Positions 24,048-32,098 of a DNA stretch of 59,990 nucleotides are shown here, one piece after another. The notes beneath the pieces are model-generated. The model did not search any database. It was not told where the DNA came from and saw only the letters and a list, made by a program, of their open reading frames with translations. A program made the translations under genes and the position numbers. Within the stretch, counting starts at the first letter, position 1. The number at the start of each line of letters is the position of its first letter. Origin of the DNA: Streptomyces echinatus (GTDB taxonomy: Bacteria; Actinomycetota; Actinomycetes; Streptomycetales; Streptomycetaceae); assembly GCF_014203595.1 (NCBI RefSeq), contig NZ_JACHJK010000025.1:1-59990 (forward strand). The letters are read 5' to 3'.

Positions 24048-24908
24048 TCAGTTGGCCGTGCCTTGCGTTCGGTCCGTCAGGAAGGCGGCCAGTGCCCGCG
24101 CCGTTTCCTCGGGGGCTTCGAGCTGCGGATAGTGGCCGACGCCGGTCAGCACGGTGAAGTCCGCCCGGGGGCATCGGCGGCGCAGGCGGTCCAGGACGTG
24201 GGCACCGCTGACGGGGTCCTCGGGGCCCCAGACGAACAGGAGCGGGCCCTCGTACCGTTCGAGGGAGCCGGTCCAGCGGTGGAAGTGGGCACGGCGGTCG
24301 TCGATGTACCGGAGCAGACGCGGGGCCAGGTGATGGCCGTTGTCGTGGGCGACGGACGTCCACATGTCGTGCAGCACCTCGTCCTGGACGGGTCTGCCGA
24401 GGACGCTGCGCAGGTTCGCGGTGAACCTCTTCTCGTCGGTGAGGCGGGCCAGCAGGGGCCCTACGCGGCTGTGCAGGAGACGCTGCATCGGGATCGGGCG
24501 GTGGAGGTCGGCGTAGAGGCCGCCGTTCAGCAGGGCGGTGCGGGTGATGCGGGCGGGGTCACGGGCCAGCAGCTCCTGGGCGACCGAGACGCCGTAGTCG
24601 TGGGCGACCAGCGCGGTCTCGCCGATGCCGAGGTGCTCCCAGAGGGCCTCGATCAGGTCGGCCTGTTCGTGGACGGAGTAGCGGTGGCGGGGCGGCTTGT
24701 CGCTCTGCCCGAATCCCAGCAGATCGAGCGTGGTGACCCGGTGTCCGGCCGCGACCAGTTCCGGGACGGTCGGCGCCCAGTCGTGGGACGAGGTGGGGAA
24801 GCCGTGCACCAGCGTCACGGGTCTGCCGTCGCCGTCCTGGCGGACGAACAGGCGATGCCCGTTCAGCTGCACCCGCGCACCGCCCGCGGTCCAGTCGGCC
24901 AGTTTCAT
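24048..24908 (-). CDS. Alpha/beta-fold hydrolase (epoxide hydrolase / haloalkane dehalogenase-like)
   Basis: 286 residues. VTLVHGFPTSSHDWAPTV gives the oxyanion HGFP, GETALVAHDYGVSVAQELL gives the nucleophile elbow with Asp (AHDYG), and TGVGHYPQLEAPEETA gives the base histidine. An aspartate nucleophile in H-D-Y-G is the mark of epoxide hydrolases and haloalkane dehalogenases rather than esterases. A cap-domain region follows (residues about 130-215). Its ATG overlaps the stop of the upstream TetR gene in an ATGA arrangement, so the two are coupled and probably coregulated by a compound the hydrolase removes. Confidence 0.85.
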   Translation of the reverse strand: MKLADWTAGGARVQLNGHRLFVRQDGDGRPVTLVHGFPTSSHDWAPTVPELVAAGHRVTTLDLLGFGQSDKPPRHRYSVHEQADLIEALWEHLGIGETALVAHDYGVSVAQELLARDPARITRTALLNGGLYADLHRPIPMQRLLHSRVGPLLARLTDEKRFTANLRSVLGRPVQDEVLHDMWTSVAHDNGHHLAPRLLRYIDDRRAHFHRWTGSLERYEGPLLFVWGPEDPVSGAHVLDRLRRRCPRADFTVLTGVGHYPQLEAPEETARALAAFLTDRTQGTAN

Positions 24909-25585
24909 CGGGGGTCTCCCATACCGTTGAGCAGAGCGGTCAGCCCGAAGGCGAACTCCTGGTCGCCGTCGGGGAGGTTGAGCGGCTCGGCGAGCTCCCG
25001 TACCAGCGGGTACTGCGGCAGCCCGGCGAACAGTTCCGTCATCGCGGTGCGCTCCTCGACGCCGCGGGCCGCGCCGCCGGCATCCAGCAGCGCGGTGCCG
25101 ATCACGAAGTGAGCGACCGTCAGATAGATGTGGACGGCCCGCGCGGGTTCCCAGCCGGCCCGGATCAGCAGGCCGAGCCCGAACTCCCGTCCCCGCAGGG
25201 CGTTGGGCCCGAGCAACTGCCCCATGGTCAGCAACGGCACGACTGCGGGATGCGCGAGCAGGACCCGCCGGAACTCCCCGGCCGCCTGTTCCATGTCCGC
25301 CCGCCACCCGCGGCCGGTCGCCCCTGGCACCACCTCGCCCAGCACATGGTCGACGAGTTCCACCAGCAACTCGTCCCTGCTGGCCACATGCCGGTACAGC
25401 GAGGTGTGCCGTACTCCCATGTCCTCGGCCACCCTGCGCATGGTGAGCGCGGCGAGCCCTTCGGCGTCCACGATGTCCAGCGCCGCTCGGGTGATCCGCT
25501 TCAGTTCGAGCCCGCCCGGGCGCGGTCGCTGACGCCCGCGTGCCGCGTACCGCGCCCGCCACCATTCCGCCGATCCCGCCTTCAC
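24905..25585 (-). CDS. TetR family regulator
   Basis: 226 residues from GTG at 25585. The N-terminal helix-turn-helix is plain (ALTMRRVAEDMGVRHTSLYR followed by HVASRDELL). The ligand domain is of the TetR_C type seen in TetR/Tet(R)-like drug-responsive regulators (GRGWRADMEQAAGEFRRVLL in part). Directly upstream of the start lies a perfect palindrome, a strong autoregulatory operator candidate. It is translationally coupled to a downstream alpha/beta hydrolase. Confidence 0.9.
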   Translation of the reverse strand: MKAGSAEWWRARYAARGRQRPRPGGLELKRITRAALDIVDAEGLAALTMRRVAEDMGVRHTSLYRHVASRDELLVELVDHVLGEVVPGATGRGWRADMEQAAGEFRRVLLAHPAVVPLLTMGQLLGPNALRGREFGLGLLIRAGWEPARAVHIYLTVAHFVIGTALLDAGGAARGVEERTAMTELFAGLPQYPLVRELAEPLNLPDGDQEFAFGLTALLNGMGDPR

Positions 25586-25593
25586 CCCGCAAC

Positions 25594-25614
25594 TATGCGT
25601 CCAGTGGACGCATA
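25594..25614. promoter_or_regulatory. Perfect 21-bp operator palindrome upstream of TetR
   Basis: Arms TATGCGTCCA and TGGACGCATA surround a single central G (25594-25614), with no mismatch. It ends nine bases from the TetR start, where a bound repressor would block the TetR-hydrolase transcript. Confidence 0.75.
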
Positions 25615-25793
25615 ACGCAAGAGTGCGCTCCGACGACGGCGGGCGGACTGCGGCCCGGGCGCGCCCCACGGCCTGCCCCGGCTCAGGCGGCCGCCGATCT
25701 TGACGCGTCCCTCATGGTGAAAGCTTCGACAACTCCTCTTCTCCCGCCGCAGCATCGAAAGCACCACGGTGTACGCAGACAGGAGCCCTCCCG

Positions 25794-26510
25794 ATGACCT
25801 CCCCCACGGCCGAGCACGCCCGCACGATCTCCCTCGTCACCGGGGGCAACCGTGGCATCGGACGTGAGGTGTGCCGCCAGCTCGCCGCCCTCGGGCACAC
25901 CGTGCTGCTGACCTCGCGCTCGCCGGCGTCGGCCGAGGCGGCGGCCCGGCAGCTCGCCCGGGACGGCTCGTCCGTGCACCCGCTGCAGCTGGACGTCCGC
26001 GACCCCGACAGCGTCGGCGCCGCCGCCCGCGAGGTGGCGAAGGACTTCGGACGCCTGGATATGCTCGTCAACAACGCCGCGATCATGTACGACACCTGGC
26101 AGCGCGCCCCACCGCCGATCTCGCCACCGTCACCGAGGCCGCCGAGGCCAGTCTCTACGGCCCCTGGCGCACCACACAGGCCTTCCTGCCTGCTCCGGCA
26201 GAGCCCGCACGCCAGGATCGTCAATGTCAGCAGCGAGGCGGCGTCCCTGGCCGGCCTGGGCGGCGGCACACCCGCCTACACCATCACCAAGGCCGGGCTC
26301 AACGCCCTCACCCTCATGCTCGCGGCCGAACTCCGGGGCGACCGCATACTCGTCAACGCCGTCTGCCCCGGCCGGGTCGCCACCGACATGGGCGGACCGG
26401 GGGGCCGTCCCGTCCCGGAGGGCGCCGCCGGCATCGTATGGGCCGCCACACTCCCCCACGACGGCCCCACCGGGGGCTTCTACCGCGACGGCCTCCCCAT
26501 CCCCTGGTGA
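25794..26510 (+). pseudogene. Short-chain dehydrogenase with an internal out-of-frame segment
   Basis: The ends of the 238-residue frame are a good SDR: TGGNRGIGREVCRQLAALG (cofactor loop), LDMLVNNAAIMYDTW, then IVNVSSEAASLAG, YTITKAGLNALTLMLAAEL (catalytic Tyr-x-x-x-Lys) and NAVCPGRVATDMGGP. Between about 26103 and 26193, however, the frame reads a Pro-rich nonsense segment, while the expected helix (ADLATVTEAAEASLYGPWRT) is intact in another frame. Two compensating indels thus replace some 30 residues, including helix alpha-4 with the catalytic Asn region. Activity is doubtful unless these are sequence errors. Confidence 0.75.
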
Positions 26511-26715
26511 CACCCCGCGGGTGCGCCGGGTCCGGCCCCCCGGTCGGACAGCGGCACACCCGCCGCGCCGCGTGCCGCACGGCGGCGACTGTTCTCGGTC
26601 GAAAGCGGCGCCTCGCCGATGCACCCGAAGGGTTCGCACCCGCCGCCCGGACCTCCGGACCGATCCGGCGAGGCGCAGACCCTGACACGCATTCCCGCTG
26701 GAGGAATAGGGGCTC

Positions 26716-26737
26716 CATTCCGCCCTCGCACGGAATG
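26716..26737. promoter_or_regulatory. Small dyad upstream of the RiPP-like operon
   Basis: CATTCCG (26716-26722) and CGGAATG (26731-26737) are perfect inverted arms around eight bases. They lie about 80 bp upstream of the -35 box of the operon at 26911, in a locally AT-richer stretch. An upstream regulator site is possible. Confidence 0.3.
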
Positions 26738-26817
26738 ATCACCTCTATTTGCGTGTATGACGGACCTTTCCTTCCGCACCCCCTCACGACATGAATCCGG
26801 CCATGCGCTTCCGGCTC

Positions 26818-26847
26818 TTGTGACGCCTGTTCACGCCCGCCTAGGAT
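26818..26847 (+). promoter_or_regulatory. Promoter of the RiPP-like operon
   Basis: TTGTGA (26818-26823), an 18-bp gap and TAGGAT (26842-26847) match the vegetative (HrdB-type) consensus well. Transcription would start near 26854, leaving a leader of about 57 nt before the first gene. Confidence 0.7.
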
Positions 26848-26910
26848 CCCGCTCGCTTCGCTTCCGCCACACTTTCTGCACAGTTTCGCCATACCGGTGA
26901 GGTGCTTTCC

Positions 26911-28152
26911 GTGGAACGGCCAGTGTCACCCGCACGACCGTCCCACCAACGGGCGGAATCAGCCGACTTCAGACTCCTGTGGTGGGCCGGCGCGGCCGAC
27001 GGGATCGGCAGCCAGGCCTCCGGTACCGTCCTGCCGCTGCTGCTCCTGGGACTGGGCAACTCGCCCCAGACCGTGGGACTGGTCGCCGGTGCCTCCACCG
27101 CCCTCGGGCTCCTCCTCGGACCGTTCGTCGCCCTGCCCGCCGACCGGGGCGCCCGCAAGCGCGTGATGATCGGGTCCGCGGCCGTCTCCGCCCTCGCCAT
27201 GGGCTGCGTGGTGCTCACCCTGAGCACCGCAAGGCCTCCCCTGGGCCTGATCCTCGCCGCCGTGCTGGTCGAGCGGGTGGCGACCGCCTGCTTCGAGGCG
27301 GCGGCACGCGGAACGGTCGCGCTGGTCTGCCCGGGCCCCGAACAGCCCCGCGCCATCGCCCGGCTCACCGCCGCCGACCAGGGTGCGCTGGTCGCCGGCC
27401 CGGCCCTGGGCGGGCTCCTCTACCAGGCCGCCCGCGCGCTGCCGTTCCTCGCCGACGCCCTCTCCTACGTCGTCAGCGCGCTGTGCGTCACCGCCATGCG
27501 CGCGGACCTCACGGCGCCGGCACCGCGGCAGCCCGGCGAGGGAGTGCTGCGGGAGAGCGCGGCCGGGCTGCGGCTGGTGCGGTCCTCCCCGCTGCTGCGG
27601 CTGGTGCTGGTGTGGGGCACCACCGTCAACGCGGTCGTGGTGGCGCTGTACTACGGAGCCGTCTTCACCCTCCAGCGGGACGGCCGCTCCGGCGCCGTGC
27701 TGGGCGTGATCCTCGCCCTCTCGGGCGCCGCCGGTCTGGTGGGCGCGCTCACCGCCCCGAACGTGGCCAAACGTTTCGGCGCCTCACGGGTCGTCACCGG
27801 TGTGACCTGGCTGCTCCTCCCGCTCGCCGTCGCACTCGCCGCCGTCTCGGACGCATGGGCGTACGGACTGCTGTTCAGCCTGGTGTGCCTGCTGATGCCG
27901 CTCGCCTCCGTCGTGCTCCAGGCCCGTGCCCTGCAGGCCACCGCTCCCGCGCTGCAGGCCCGTACCGGCGCCGTCCTGGCCACCGCGACGACCGGTGCGG
28001 CGGCACTGGCTCCCGTCCTGGCGGGCGCCCTCGCCGACCGGGTCTCCCCCGCCGCGCCCGCGGTCTTCTGCGGTGTGCTGCTGACCCTGCTCGCCGCCCA
28101 CAGCTCCCGGCGCCCGGTGCGTGGTGTCCTGAGGGCGGAGGTCTCCGGATGA
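26911..28152 (+). CDS. MFS exporter, first gene of the RiPP-like operon
   Basis: 413 residues from GTG at 26911, with GGTGAGG about nine bases upstream (a GTG at 26902 is possible). About twelve membrane segments; the N-terminal half has LLLLGLGNSPQTVGLVAG and a loop-2 motif PADRGARKRVMIG that is a variant of MFS motif A. The pattern is of the MFS_3/TetA-like drug and peptide exporters often found in natural product clusters. Its stop overlaps the ATG of the S9 peptidase gene (ATGA), so they are translationally coupled. Likely role: export of the matured peptide and self-protection. Confidence 0.85.
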   Translation: MERPVSPARPSHQRAESADFRLLWWAGAADGIGSQASGTVLPLLLLGLGNSPQTVGLVAGASTALGLLLGPFVALPADRGARKRVMIGSAAVSALAMGCVVLTLSTARPPLGLILAAVLVERVATACFEAAARGTVALVCPGPEQPRAIARLTAADQGALVAGPALGGLLYQAARALPFLADALSYVVSALCVTAMRADLTAPAPRQPGEGVLRESAAGLRLVRSSPLLRLVLVWGTTVNAVVVALYYGAVFTLQRDGRSGAVLGVILALSGAAGLVGALTAPNVAKRFGASRVVTGVTWLLLPLAVALAAVSDAWAYGLLFSLVCLLMPLASVVLQARALQATAPALQARTGAVLATATTGAAALAPVLAGALADRVSPAAPAVFCGVLLTLLAAHSSRRPVRGVLRAEVSG

Positions 28153-30002
28153 GCGACGGCTACCAGGTGTACCGGGCCGCCCTGCCGGACGTGTGCGCGG
28201 CCGACCCCGCCAGGATGGTCTTCACCGCGGACGCCGAGGGCCGGTGCGAGGTGTTCACCTGGGACGCCGGCACCCGCCGCGCCCGGCAGGTCACCCGGCG
28301 CCCGCTGGGCACCCTGCACGGCGCCATCGACCGGGACGCGTACGTCTGGTGGTTCGACGAGGACGAGCACGGGGCGGGCAGCTGGCGGTTCCAGCCCTTC
28401 ACCGGCGGCCCCGACCGGCCCGGCCTGACGAACGTCCCGCCCGGCCTCCCCCGGGGTCTGGCCGTGAGCGACCACGGCACCGTCGCGGTCGCCGTCGCGG
28501 CCGGGGACGGCGACGCCACCACCGTGCACGTGGGCCCGCGTGGCGGCGCGGGCCGCGCGGTGGCCAGGATCCCGGGCCACGTCACCCTCACCGGCATCAC
28601 GCCCGGAGGCCGGCTGCTCGCCCTTGCCGGAGCGGGAACCGTCACCGTTCTCACCCACGAGGGTGCCGTACGGGCCGTCCTGCCCGGCGCCGGAGACCCG
28701 GGCCGGCTGTGGTCCCTGGGCTTCGCCCCCGCAACGGACGACGCGGAACTCCTTCTCGTCCGCGAGGACGGCGACCGGTACGTCCTGGCGTCCTGGCGGC
28801 CGGCGACCGGGCCGGTCACCCACGACTGGTGCGCCTTCGACACGGAGATCACGGCCCGCTGGGAGTCGGACGGCCGGTCCGTCCTGGTCCGCCAGGACCG
28901 CCACGGCCGCTCCACCCTGCACCGCGCCGACCTCGCCGCGCACACGCTCACCCCCGTCCCCACCCCGCCGGGAACCGTGCTGGACGCCGCCACCCGGCCC
29001 GGGGGCGACCTGCACTACCTCTGGACGGCCGCCGGCGACCCGCCCCGGCTGTGTTCCACCCGGGGCACCGCCCTGCCCGTGCTGCCCACCCTGCCCGACC
29101 GGTTCCCCGGCACCCACCAGGACGTGCGGACACCGGGGCCCGACGGCCCCGTGCACACCCTCCTCAGCCTGCCCGACGCACCACGCGGCCCGGTTCCGGC
29201 GGTGTTCCTGGTGCACGGCGGGCCCGCCGACCACGACCGGGACGCCTACGACGGCATCGTCCACTCCCTCGTCGCCTCCGGCTTCGCCGTGGCCCGCGTC
29301 AACTACCGCGGCTCCACCGGGTACGGGCCGCGCTGGCGCCGCGCCTTCCGGGACGGGGTCGGGCTCACCCAGGTCGAGGACCTGGCGTCGGTCCGGGCCG
29401 ACCTGGTCGCCCGCGGGCTGATCCGCGCGGACGCCGTGGGCCTGTGGGGCACCTCCTGGGGCGGCTACCTGGTCCTGCTCGCCCTCGGCACCCGTCCCGG
29501 CCTGTGGCAGGCGGGGGTCGCGGTCAAACCGGTCGCCGACTGTGTGGCCGCCCACCGCACCACCACTCCGGCGCTGCGCGCCCTGGACGAACGGCTCTTC
29601 GGCGGCACGCCCGAGGAGGTCCCCGAGCGGTACGCGCGCAGTTCGCCGATCCACTACGCCGCCGCGGTCCGCGCCCCGCTGCTGGTGGCGGCGGCGACGC
29701 ACGACGCCAAATGCCCGCCCGGTCAGATCCACGGCTACCTCGCCGCGCTGCGCGCCGCCGGTGTCCGGCACGAGGCGCTGTGGCTCGACTCCGGCCACGA
29801 CGGCTACGACGGCGGTGACCACGTCACCGTGCTGCGCCGGGCCGTGGTCTTCCTCGACCGGGAACTGCGCGCCCCCGCCCGGCGCCACCCACAGACGCCC
29901 CGCTCCGACCGGAGCGGGGAGCACCACACCGCCGTACACACCACGGAGAGGAGAAGGACCCATGCAGAAGGACGTCATTCACAACGACCCGCTCGCGGGT
30001 GA
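28149..30002 (+). CDS. S9-family (prolyl oligopeptidase-like) serine peptidase
   Basis: 617 residues. The first 340 form a beta-propeller-like part (repeated D-x-x-G blades such as SDGRSVLVRQD). The C-terminal catalytic domain has HGGP (356-359, oxyanion), the nucleophile Ser436 in GLWGTSWGGYLVL, Asp519 in AATHDAKCPPGQ and His550 in LDSGHDGYD. The last 40 residues are an Arg/His-rich tail with no counterpart in the family; this tail exists because the frame runs 41 bp into the precursor-peptide gene. Family members cleave short peptides, and some act as leader peptidases in RiPP pathways. The position between exporter and peptide suggests that role here. Confidence 0.85.
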   Translation: MSDGYQVYRAALPDVCAADPARMVFTADAEGRCEVFTWDAGTRRARQVTRRPLGTLHGAIDRDAYVWWFDEDEHGAGSWRFQPFTGGPDRPGLTNVPPGLPRGLAVSDHGTVAVAVAAGDGDATTVHVGPRGGAGRAVARIPGHVTLTGITPGGRLLALAGAGTVTVLTHEGAVRAVLPGAGDPGRLWSLGFAPATDDAELLLVREDGDRYVLASWRPATGPVTHDWCAFDTEITARWESDGRSVLVRQDRHGRSTLHRADLAAHTLTPVPTPPGTVLDAATRPGGDLHYLWTAAGDPPRLCSTRGTALPVLPTLPDRFPGTHQDVRTPGPDGPVHTLLSLPDAPRGPVPAVFLVHGGPADHDRDAYDGIVHSLVASGFAVARVNYRGSTGYGPRWRRAFRDGVGLTQVEDLASVRADLVARGLIRADAVGLWGTSWGGYLVLLALGTRPGLWQAGVAVKPVADCVAAHRTTTPALRALDERLFGGTPEEVPERYARSSPIHYAAAVRAPLLVAAATHDAKCPPGQIHGYLAALRAAGVRHEALWLDSGHDGYDGGDHVTVLRRAVVFLDRELRAPARRHPQTPRSDRSGEHHTAVHTTERRRTHAEGRHSQRPARG

Positions 30003-30081
30003 CGAGGAGAACCGCAAGCCGAGCGTCGGCATCACCGTCACCGTCCCGTTCCGCAACGCCGAGGACGCGGAAGAGGACTGA
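29962..30081 (+). CDS. Candidate RiPP precursor peptide, 39 residues
   Basis: A strong ribosome site (GAGAGGAGAAGG, ending about six bases before the ATG) opens a 39-residue frame. It begins MQKDVIHNDPLAGDEENRK, has a central PSVGITVTVPFRN and ends in an acidic tail (AEDAEED). It has no cysteine, so lanthionine, sactionine or thiazole chemistry is excluded, and only one Ser and two Thr. The hydrophobic VGITVTVPF (residues 22-30) is the natural target for a radical SAM enzyme, encoded 64 bp downstream. The gene overlaps the 3' end of the peptidase gene. The assignment rests on size, context and ribosome site; no core or cut site can be proven from sequence. Confidence 0.75.
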   Translation: MQKDVIHNDPLAGDEENRKPSVGITVTVPFRNAEDAEED

Positions 30082-30087
30082 CCCCCG

Positions 30088-30120
30088 CCGGCCGGCCCGG
30101 TACCACTCCGGGCCGGCCGG
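30088..30120 (+). terminator. Intercistronic hairpin after the precursor gene
   Basis: A perfect 13-bp stem, CCGGCCGGCCCGG (30088-30100) with CCGGGCCGGCCGG (30108-30120), closes a seven-base loop. It starts seven bases after the peptide stop and ends 25 bases before the radical SAM gene. It probably acts as a partial terminator or 3' mRNA stabiliser, giving more peptide than enzyme. Confidence 0.8.
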
Positions 30121-30144
30121 TACCCGATTTTCCGAGGAGCCGAC

Positions 30145-32073
30145 ATGCGTGTCCTGCTGGTCAACATGCCCTGGTCGCCCATCGACCTTCCGTCCCTCGC
30201 CCTGGGAATCCTCAAACGGAGCGTGGACGAGCGCGTGCCCGGCGCCGAGGCCGAGGTCCTGCACGCCAATCTCGAATTCACGGACTGGATCACCGCACGG
30301 GCCGAATTCACCGGTGACGACTACGAGTACTACTCCCTTTCCTCATATTTCATGGGCTGCGGCGACTGGGTCTTCTCCTCGGCCCTCTACGACGACCCGC
30401 ACTGGCGCGAGGAGGAGTTCACCGCGGTGATGCGCGGGAAACTCAAGAAGTCGCGTATGGCCATGACCCACGCGCTGCACCAAGTGGTCCCGGAGTTCGT
30501 CGACGAGATCGCGCGGCGGATCGTCGCGCACGCACCCGACGTCGTCGGCTTCACCTCCACCTTCCAGCAGAACGCCGCGGCACTCGCCGCCGCGCGGCGG
30601 GTCAAGCAGCTCGCCCCGCACATCGTCACCGTCATGGGCGGAGCCAACTGCGACGGGGCACAGGGCGCCGCCGTGCACCGCAACTTCCCCTTCGTCGACC
30701 ACGTCGTACGAGGAGAGGGCGAGGCCGCCTTCCCGCAGTTGCTGACCGCCCTCACCGAGGGCTCGGACCTGGCGGAGGTGCCCGGCCTGTGCCACCGGGG
30801 CCCTGACGGGGAGAGCGTCGCCAACGCGATGGCCACCCGTCCGCTGCCGCCCGCCGCGATCCTGCCGCCCGACTACAGCGGCTACTTCGAGCGCCTCGCC
30901 GCCTCCGCCGCCCGCCACTGGGTCGAGCCGAAGCTGGTCGTCGAGGGCGCCCGTGGGTGCTGGTGGGGCGAGAAGCACCACTGCACCTTCTGCGGGCTCA
31001 ACGGCTCGTTCATGGAGTTCCGTTCCAAGAGCCCGGACACCTTCTACGAGGAGATCATCGAACTGGCTCGCCGCCACCGGGTCCTGGACATGTACGTCGT
31101 CGACAACATCCTCGACATGGGCTATCTGACGACCGTGCTGCCGCGGATCATCGACAGCGAGTACGACCTGCGGCTGCACATCGAGATCAAGGCCAACATG
31201 CGCCGCCAGCAGCTGCGTACCCTCGCCGACGCGGGGATGATCTACGTCCAGCCCGGCATCGAATCGCTCAACCACCGGGTGCTGGACCTGATGGACAAGG
31301 GCGTCAGCGGCTGCCAGAACGTCCGGATGCTCCGCGACGGAGCCGAGACCGGCCTGTCCGTCGCCTGGAACTACCTGCACGGCTTCCCCGGCGAGACCGC
31401 GCAGGACTACGACCCGGTCATCGCCCAGATACCTGCGCTCGAACACCTCGACCCGCCCGTCGACCTGTCGGCCCGGATCGCCATCGAGCGCTTCAGCCCG
31501 TACTTCGAGCGCCCCGAACTCGGCTTCACCGGCCTGCGGCCCGAGGAGCACTACCGCTTCACCTACGACCTGCCGGAGGAGGAGCTGTACGACCTCGCGT
31601 ACGTCTTCGAGGCGCCGGCGCGGGGCATCGGCGAACCGACCGTCACCGCGCTGAACGACGCTCTGACCGCGTGGAAGAAACACCACGCCGACGCCCGGCT
31701 GACCCACACCGACCTGGGCGACCGGATCGTCCTGGTCTCCCGGCGCCGCGCCTTCGAGTGGCGGACGACCGAGCTGGCCGACCCTTTCGAACTGGTCGCC
31801 TTCCGCCTCCTCGACCAGCCGCACAGCGTCGCCGCCCTCACCCGCAAGGCCGCGGGCAAGGCCCCCGGAGCCGCCCGTGACGAGGCCGCCGTGCAGCGGC
31901 TCCTCGACCGGTGGGTGTCGCTCGGGATCGTCTTCACCGACGGCGGGCAGTACGTGCACATCGCCCCGGCCGCCGTCAACGAGGACCTGCTGCGGCTCGA
32001 CTTCATGCGCCACACCCATGGGGCCCGGTCCGCCCCCGCCGAACCCGCCCCCGCCGAACCCGTCCACGCGTGA
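30145..32073 (+). CDS. RiPP-maturation radical SAM protein with B12-binding-type N-terminus
   Basis: 642 residues. It opens MRVLLVNMPWSPIDLPSLAL, the usual start of the B12-binding-fold peptide-maturase clade (rSAM_ocin type, TIGR03975 from memory). Residues 131-200 are the Rossmann-like cobalamin region (VVGFTSTFQQNA, VMGGANCDG, VVRGEGEAAFPQLL). The iron-sulfur motif is RGCWWGEKHHCTFCGLNG, with Cys272, Cys280 and Cys283, a CX7CX2C spacing rather than CX3CX2C. SAM-binding strands follow (RLHIEIKANMR, VQPGIESLN, WNYLHGFPGET). Residues about 540-608 look like a small winged-helix-type add-on that could bind the leader. Known members are C-methyltransferases or related enzymes on peptides; the exact reaction here is unknown. 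The ATG follows GAGGAG. Confidence 0.9.
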   Translation: MRVLLVNMPWSPIDLPSLALGILKRSVDERVPGAEAEVLHANLEFTDWITARAEFTGDDYEYYSLSSYFMGCGDWVFSSALYDDPHWREEEFTAVMRGKLKKSRMAMTHALHQVVPEFVDEIARRIVAHAPDVVGFTSTFQQNAAALAAARRVKQLAPHIVTVMGGANCDGAQGAAVHRNFPFVDHVVRGEGEAAFPQLLTALTEGSDLAEVPGLCHRGPDGESVANAMATRPLPPAAILPPDYSGYFERLAASAARHWVEPKLVVEGARGCWWGEKHHCTFCGLNGSFMEFRSKSPDTFYEEIIELARRHRVLDMYVVDNILDMGYLTTVLPRIIDSEYDLRLHIEIKANMRRQQLRTLADAGMIYVQPGIESLNHRVLDLMDKGVSGCQNVRMLRDGAETGLSVAWNYLHGFPGETAQDYDPVIAQIPALEHLDPPVDLSARIAIERFSPYFERPELGFTGLRPEEHYRFTYDLPEEELYDLAYVFEAPARGIGEPTVTALNDALTAWKKHHADARLTHTDLGDRIVLVSRRRAFEWRTTELADPFELVAFRLLDQPHSVAALTRKAAGKAPGAARDEAAVQRLLDRWVSLGIVFTDGGQYVHIAPAAVNEDLLRLDFMRHTHGARSAPAEPAPAEPVHA

Positions 32074-32098
32074 CCGCGCCCCGCGGAGGAGTACGCCC

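Noticed and set aside
30145..32073. Reading the radical SAM protein as a methylthiotransferase or tRNA enzyme
   Set aside because: No TRAM or UPF0004 domain; the N-terminal B12-type fold, CX7CX2C motif and adjacent peptide gene fit peptide maturation better.
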